A stretch of 64,000 bases of DNA from Opisthocomus hoazin (lineage: Eukaryota > Chordata > Aves > Opisthocomiformes > Opisthocomidae): contig NC_134422.1 in the NCBI RefSeq assembly GCF_030867145.1, positions 14,704,531 through 14,768,530 on the forward strand, read 5' to 3'. Under the pieces are notes generated by a model. The model did not search any database. It was not told where the DNA came from and saw only the letters and a list, made by a program, of their open reading frames with translations. The position numbers and the translations under genes were made by a program. Of the stretch, positions 58,331 through 64,000 are shown in pieces (within the stretch, counting starts at the first letter, position 1; each line of letters begins with the position of its first letter).

Positions 58331-61300
58331 AGGTGACTGCAGCAGTGCATGAAATATAGCAGAACCACCCACAAAGGAGCACTCACATTTACACGCTGAA
58401 AGACGATCACAGGAGAGACGGTGATGACAAAACGTGGTTTGTACTCTCAGGTCCGGTGGAAATAGTCCCAGTGATCCACACTTTCATGTTTTTTCTGACT
58501 CCGTACTCCAGTCTGAGGGGAAGAGCCAGGCTCACTGGCATTAGCCACAGCCGCGGCAGACAGCTCTCCTTGACTGTATTGTTGTTTGTTGGTGTTTTTT
58601 GAGTACATCAGTACTTCTGTTTGGGCTAGTATTTGAGATCTCCAGCCAGAAAACCTCACAAAGGCAATACAAACTCTGCTTGCAAAGTATAGCGCCAGCT
58701 AACAGAGACGCTGCTCCGGGTAAGCGAGCTCCAGACCCCTTCAGCATCCCAGGATAACTGGGAACCCAGTCTGCGCACCAGCCTGAGGAGGTCCAGGCTT
58801 TGGCTTGCACTGGGACCGTTTTTGCTAACTGTAATGCAACATTTTCTACCCTTGTCTGCGAAACCCGGGCTGAGATAACTGGTTACTCGCCCGCCACGCA
58901 GGGGAATGGGCAGAGTGAAACCCCCATCAGTACATTGCTACGGCAAAATCAGCTCCGCTGCCCAAATATACATCAAGGTGTCTCGATGTCATCTGCTACA
59001 ATGGCAAAAAAAAAAAAAAGCTTCCAGGTAATTGCCCGGTATTTGCTGGCTATTTTAAGTGTCTGTTATTTTAGCACCCCTGTGCTGAGCACAGAGCAGT
59101 CAGCCTGCCGCAAGTAGGAGGTGCAAGGCAAGCTTAGGGGAAAGGCGAGATTCGGGTTCATGCCTGGTTATTTACTCAGGAATATAAATCACAAAACAGG
59201 GGGATTTAGATACTTTTTATCAGAGGAGCAGGGACTACGCTTGCTCCTGGTAGTCTTGTCATGAAATACATGTGGGAGCTTGCAATACAGTTCCCAAAGG
59301 AAACATACAAAATCTTACTATATTTACAGGGGGAAAAAAAATTATCTTGGAGGTTCTCAGGTATCTGATGAATTCTCAGTGCAGATCAACTAACTGATCA
59401 TTTGCACAACAAGTATGCTTAGTTTTTAGTGAAGATCTCTGTCACATAAATGGCAGCCTCCTTGCCATTCAGTCTACACCAATTCACGTTTTCCTTAGAC
59501 AAAGCATTTAGGAGAATAAATTACCCGATTCTTAGAGGTTGTCCCGAAATTTTCTGCCAATCTTCAATTATTTCCTCAGATTGAGCTTCCTTCTACCCTG
59601 TCACTCACAAGCTCCCTTGTCACCACCAAGATCTCCGTGATTCCCAGCTTCCTTGTTGTAGCTTCAGTGACACAAACATTTTTGCTCATTTTTGCTCTTC
59701 TTACTTCACATCAGCCTCATGGTACTCTTCATGTAATTACAGCCTGCTCCTCCCTCACTATTTGCTACTCGGACACAGTCCAGGTGTAGTAAGTTGCAAC
59801 TGTGGTATCTGCAACTTGTCTTCTATCCAGTCTTCCTATTCCAGTTTAAACAAATCTCTTCCTATTTAATACCTTCTTCTAACTTCTGTTTCTCTCCTTG
59901 AATGCTTTCCCAGTGGTTTATCCTTTTGTACTCCAAATCCAAACACCTTGTCTTCACTTTTAAGTCCTACGTTAATCAGTCAAATTAAGAACATACGGGT
60001 CTGTCTCTTTTCTTAGACTCTTAACCCCCCCCTGAGATCTTTGTCTTGCATCTTAAGTCCTTCCATCATCTTTTCCTACTTTTGCTTTGAACATCCCCTC
60101 ACTTTTTGGCAGCAAATATTTCATCACAGGCTTCCATCTGGAATTTTTGTTCTTCACACCGGTATTCCTCCTGCCCTCAGTTATGTGATCAAACTATAAT
60201 CTCTGTTGAACACTGTCTCCAGAACACTCACTGTATAAAAGATAAATAAAGAGTTGTTCTTCCATTAGAGCAAAAACTGCAGTATATATTTTCAGGTAAA
60301 AAACTTTGGCTGATAACTGTCATGCTGCTTCTGTAGCCAAGATATTTCCTTCCTGATAATTTAGTATCCTCTTCTAGTGCTCCATCCATAGGGCTGTATT
60401 TATGACGTACAATGTCAAAAAGTAAAACACAAGATGAACATTCTCTGGCATCAGAAGCGTATAAGAGTGGCATAGCAAAATCACGTGTACAGTAACAAGA
60501 AAATTGCAAAAAATAATGAACTTTAAATTACTAAAGCACATCTTTATTTTGCAATTAAACAATTAAGATCCACAAGTAAACTATATATATATATTTTCAA
60601 GTCTGTACCTAGACAACTATTTGTCAACTGAAATTAAATATATCCACAAAATATGCATAACAGCATTTTTTCACATAATAGAATGAAATTTTACTTAAAA
60701 CTAAAACAAGACTTGTTAAATGTTAATTAGCATATTTATCCTGGGAACTGCTGGTTTTCGGTAGAAGTTAGTATATCATTTTAATGGCAAGAAATTTCAT
60801 TTTATCAAAATGAGGACAAATACATAAGGCCCTTTAAAGCATACAGTAGCTGCAGTGACAAAAGCTGAATTTATTTTCACATTGTCCAGTGTTGACCAAT
60901 TTCAAGTTTCCATCATTTTCAATCAGCCACCCCAGCTGTTTAGCCAAGATGTTGCATTTAGTCTTGTTGGTTTTTCTCCTCCCTCTCATGTGCTTTTAAA
61001 CAAATTTATAGGCAAAAGTCTACTTACGGGAAGAACCTTCCCATCGCCCCAACTATTAATCAAGATACTCAAGAGTTAGTCTAAATAACAAAAGAGCAAT
61101 TTAACTCTGAGATTATTTACTTCACACTTGCAGTCCATCATTCAGCAGTATGAAACTGAGATGAAATTTGACAACCAAAAGCCACAGCTGGAAACGCAAA
61201 TTAATTACCAGAAGAAACTAGCAAAAAACATTGCCACCATCTGATTGTTAATAATGATCTGAATAATGTTCTTCCCTTTGTATTTACACATAGTATAGCA

Positions 61301-64000
61301 CCTGTTACAGAAAAAACCCCACCCAAATCTCAAACAGCCCTGTCAAATTGACTGGTTAAAATGGAACCACTGGTAAACGAACCAAACCAAATGGAAAACA
61401 AATCTGGATACACTGGATAAAATAAAACCTTTGTTTTCTTACCTTAATTCTCCTGTAAGATTATTATGGGTTGTTACTGTGGTGCCCCAATGTACTGAGA
61501 TAATTGCACTGGATTGTTTATTGTCTAGTCTTTGTGGATATATTCTAGTTAAAGATAACAACAGCTTAATGTAAACTGTTTAACCCTTTCACTCATGTCT
61601 TCGGCCCCTGGCCTAGGAGTAAAAGGGTGACAACTTCTTTAAACTTTGTTGTGCATTACCTTTACTTATCAATATTCAAATAAGTTAAGTAAAAAACAAA
61701 AATACTGATTTCCAGGTAATTGATCTAATGTTAAAAAATAATGCTTAGCAGAAACATTTACAGTAAACATAGCTAATTTGCAGCTAGCTGAGAGAGATCA
61801 CAGAGATAAATGTATGAGTACCCTGTAGTTTCTATTTGCACCTTTTTTCCTTTTTTTTTTTTTTTTTTTTAGAAATGCAAGCTTTATATTCTTTTTAAGA
61901 CAGGGAAATTGAGATGATAGAATTATTAATATCGTATCCATATCTATTTTCTGAAAGTCCCTCAGAAACACATGCGCAATAAACCAGAAGTGGTTGGAAC
62001 AACAGAAAGCATTCGTACCAGGGTGTAATCCAAATCATCTCTGTACAGAATCCCATTAAGCATCTCTCTCCAAACCCAATTTATTTTGTCCAATAGTTCA
62101 GTCAGTAGTAAGCATGAGATAAAGTGCTACTATTCAAACATCAAAACACTTTGAAAAAAAAAAATCACCCTTTAAAAAGTGTAAGCTTGCTAAATACGAA
62201 ATAACATAACCACCAAACTGTCAGCCAGTCTGTGAAAACAGAGTTTATGCTATAATACGCTAGAATGATACATATTTTAGTGGTGCTTTTTGTCTTTTTT
62301 TATTTTTTTTTTTTTTAAATGAGGCTACTGGTTCAAAGCCATCAAAAAGTCCGTATTTTTTTTAATTGAAAATTTCAGCATTTCTTAAGTGATTTATCTC
62401 AAATTTTTACCATTGAGCTCTCAATGAGCAAAACACGCCAAAGCCAACAGCCAGAGCTTACATCTTATGTACCAGTTAAAAACTTGTAGCCAGAGAAGCC
62501 CTACAAACCGAAAAGATACACACTCCTGGTAGCAACCAGCACAGAGGTAAAATCCAGTGATAACAAACTGGCCTTGTTTGTAGACTGCTAAACAAAACAA
62601 AGCAAACAAAATCAGTTTCAATTTATAACTGCAATGGGATGAGACTGGACAGAACAGTTACATTCAAACAAACCACTCTCCCCTTGCAACAGTTTCCCAA
62701 TCACCGCTAATTATAATCCCTGCAGTTTCAAGCAAGATCCACGTCTAATCAATGAATATGTTTTTACCAGATGTTGACACTGGATCCTAGCACTAAATGT
62801 AGCAATGGAAAAGAGCTTTTCTAGTCTCAGGACAAAAGGTGGGTAATTAAATTTGCAAATACACCCAGCCAACCACGGATCTGAGATGCGAGCTACAAAA
62901 AGACAGCAAGGGACATTAGAGGGCACTGTTCCTGTACTTTGTGGAAGTCCAAATATGCAAAATTTTAATTTGGACCATAACCCTTTATCCTCAGAGGCTG
63001 AAGGTCTTGAAGATTGCCTGCGTAGTGGCTCTACAGTCAAAACCACAGCATACGTATTGGACAATCTGCTTTTGCTTGGAAATGGTGGATCTGTAGAGCT
63101 TTTCATGCTCATGCAAATCCCCTGAGCCATCAAACATCACCCACACACCTGCACACACACTGCAGAAGCATAAAAGTATCATGTAATTCAGCTCCATGGC
63201 ACACAGGGAGCTCCAGCATCTCTATGCCTGACCGTCTCTACTTCCCATCTCCATGGGCAGTGCAACTGCAGCAGGTTTGCTGCGTTTTGGCCCTTACACA
63301 GGTACAATGAAGCTTTTTGGAAGGTCTCCCTGGAAAGTTGCTGGCTACACAGGTTCCATAACAAACTCCTCATGTTCCCTTATCTCCCAACTGCTTTCTC
63401 ACCCTTTTTCTAATAGATGGTGTGCCAGACTGTAATCAGATATTCTAGAAGAAGTGTTATTGCTTTATCTGTGTGGGACATAAGCTTTCAAGATTTAACA
63501 GAAAAGTGTGGAAGAAATGTCAGCTAGTATTAAACACAGTGAGAAAAAAACCCTAGGCTTTCTCTTCTTCATAACTGGGAGAGAATATAAAAACAAAATG
63601 CATAAAAGCAGTATTGTACTGCTTAAGACTTGCAAGTTATTTAAAACACCATATGCTTCCAAAATTCAGGCTAAATGAATTCTTCGGCTCTCAGTTATCT
63701 GGTACACCTAAAGCAATATTTCTCAAAGTGGATTGGCTGACAATCTGTAGGCGATTTATTAAACAATACCTACATCTTATTTCATATTTAGCAAAGAAAA
63801 AAAATGCCCCCAAAAGCCCCCACTAGAGCCCCATGTCTTTCTACTAAAAAACCCCTCCAAATTCACTTCTAACAAGAGATGGTAGTGGTAGTTTTCAATC
63901 TGAACCTAAAAGGAAAACTAAAGTATTAACATTATACATTGGCACAAAATTGTCATAATATTGCTCTTATTTACAAGAAAAACATTTTTTTTTTTTTTTT
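58331..64000. other. Upstream flank of EPB41L5; possible PTPN4 3' UTR
   Basis: No coding exon found on either strand. A pyrimidine-rich + strand stretch spans about 59450-60190. A minus-strand AATAAA at 60543-60548 ends a very AT-rich region (60.5-62.4 kb) that looks like 3' UTR. In mammals PTPN4 lies directly upstream of EPB41L5 on the same strand, so its 3' UTR could reach here; no PTPN4 coding sequence is present to prove it. Confidence 0.35.
61851..61870. repeat. T20 homopolymer
   Basis: Twenty T on the + strand in the upstream flank. A similar T16 ends the window (63985-64000). Lengths of such runs are often unreliable in assemblies. Confidence 0.9.

Noticed and set aside
62711..63133. 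140-codon minus-strand frame in the upstream flank, tested as a PTPN4 exon
   Set aside because: No phosphatase, PDZ or FERM motif and no resemblance to the PTPN4 C-terminus.

Overview
The window is a piece of a bird nuclear genome. It holds four CR1 LINE fragments; two keep the 8-bp TTCTATGA-type tail and one keeps part of the CR1 ORF2 reading frame. Introns are compact and AT-rich, and there is one GC-rich CpG-island promoter. The species cannot be fixed from the sequence alone.

One protein-coding gene fills positions 1 to about 58,000 on the minus strand: EPB41L5 (band 4.1-like 5, also called Lulu or YMO1; fly ortholog Yurt). I assembled it exon by exon from minus-strand reading frames bounded by AG acceptors and GT donors, checking that the codon phase carries through. 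The model has one non-coding first exon in the CpG island (about 57.0-58.3 kb) and 25 coding exons from the ATG at 56737 to the TAG at 2117. The product is 768 aa, or 731 aa if exon 21 is skipped. In order it has a basic N-terminus, a three-lobed FERM domain (about 43-330), a FERM-adjacent region (about 331-385), a long divergent Ser/Pro/Glu-rich tail and a conserved C-terminal TTEL. About 2.1 kb of 3' UTR runs off the low-coordinate edge.

The main finding is inside the 10.5-kb intron 16. A small GC-rich block at 19316-19499 is in the right phase, behind a consensus acceptor, to be an alternative terminal exon. It gives a 506-aa short isoform that keeps FERM and FA but swaps the tail for a 61-residue end. 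The encoded peptide resembles the C-terminus of the mammalian short isoform as I recall it (about 505 aa), and an AATAAA with a GT/T-rich element lies downstream. EPB41L5 therefore appears to be encoded here as FERM-only and FERM-plus-tail forms.

Layout: 1-2116 3' UTR; 2117-13151 tail exons 17-26; 13152-23638 intron 16 with the short-isoform exon; 23639-33951 exons 8-16 (end of FERM, FA, start of tail); 33952-46157 exons 3-7 (FERM F1/F2); 46158-56557 the large intron 2; 56558-56742 exon 2 with the start codon; 57.0-58.3 kb CpG-island promoter; 58.3-64 kb AT-rich flank with no coding exon found. In other amniotes the gene upstream is PTPN4 in the same orientation, so part of this flank may be its 3' UTR, but that is inference. 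I saw no RNA gene, CRISPR array or microbial-type system.
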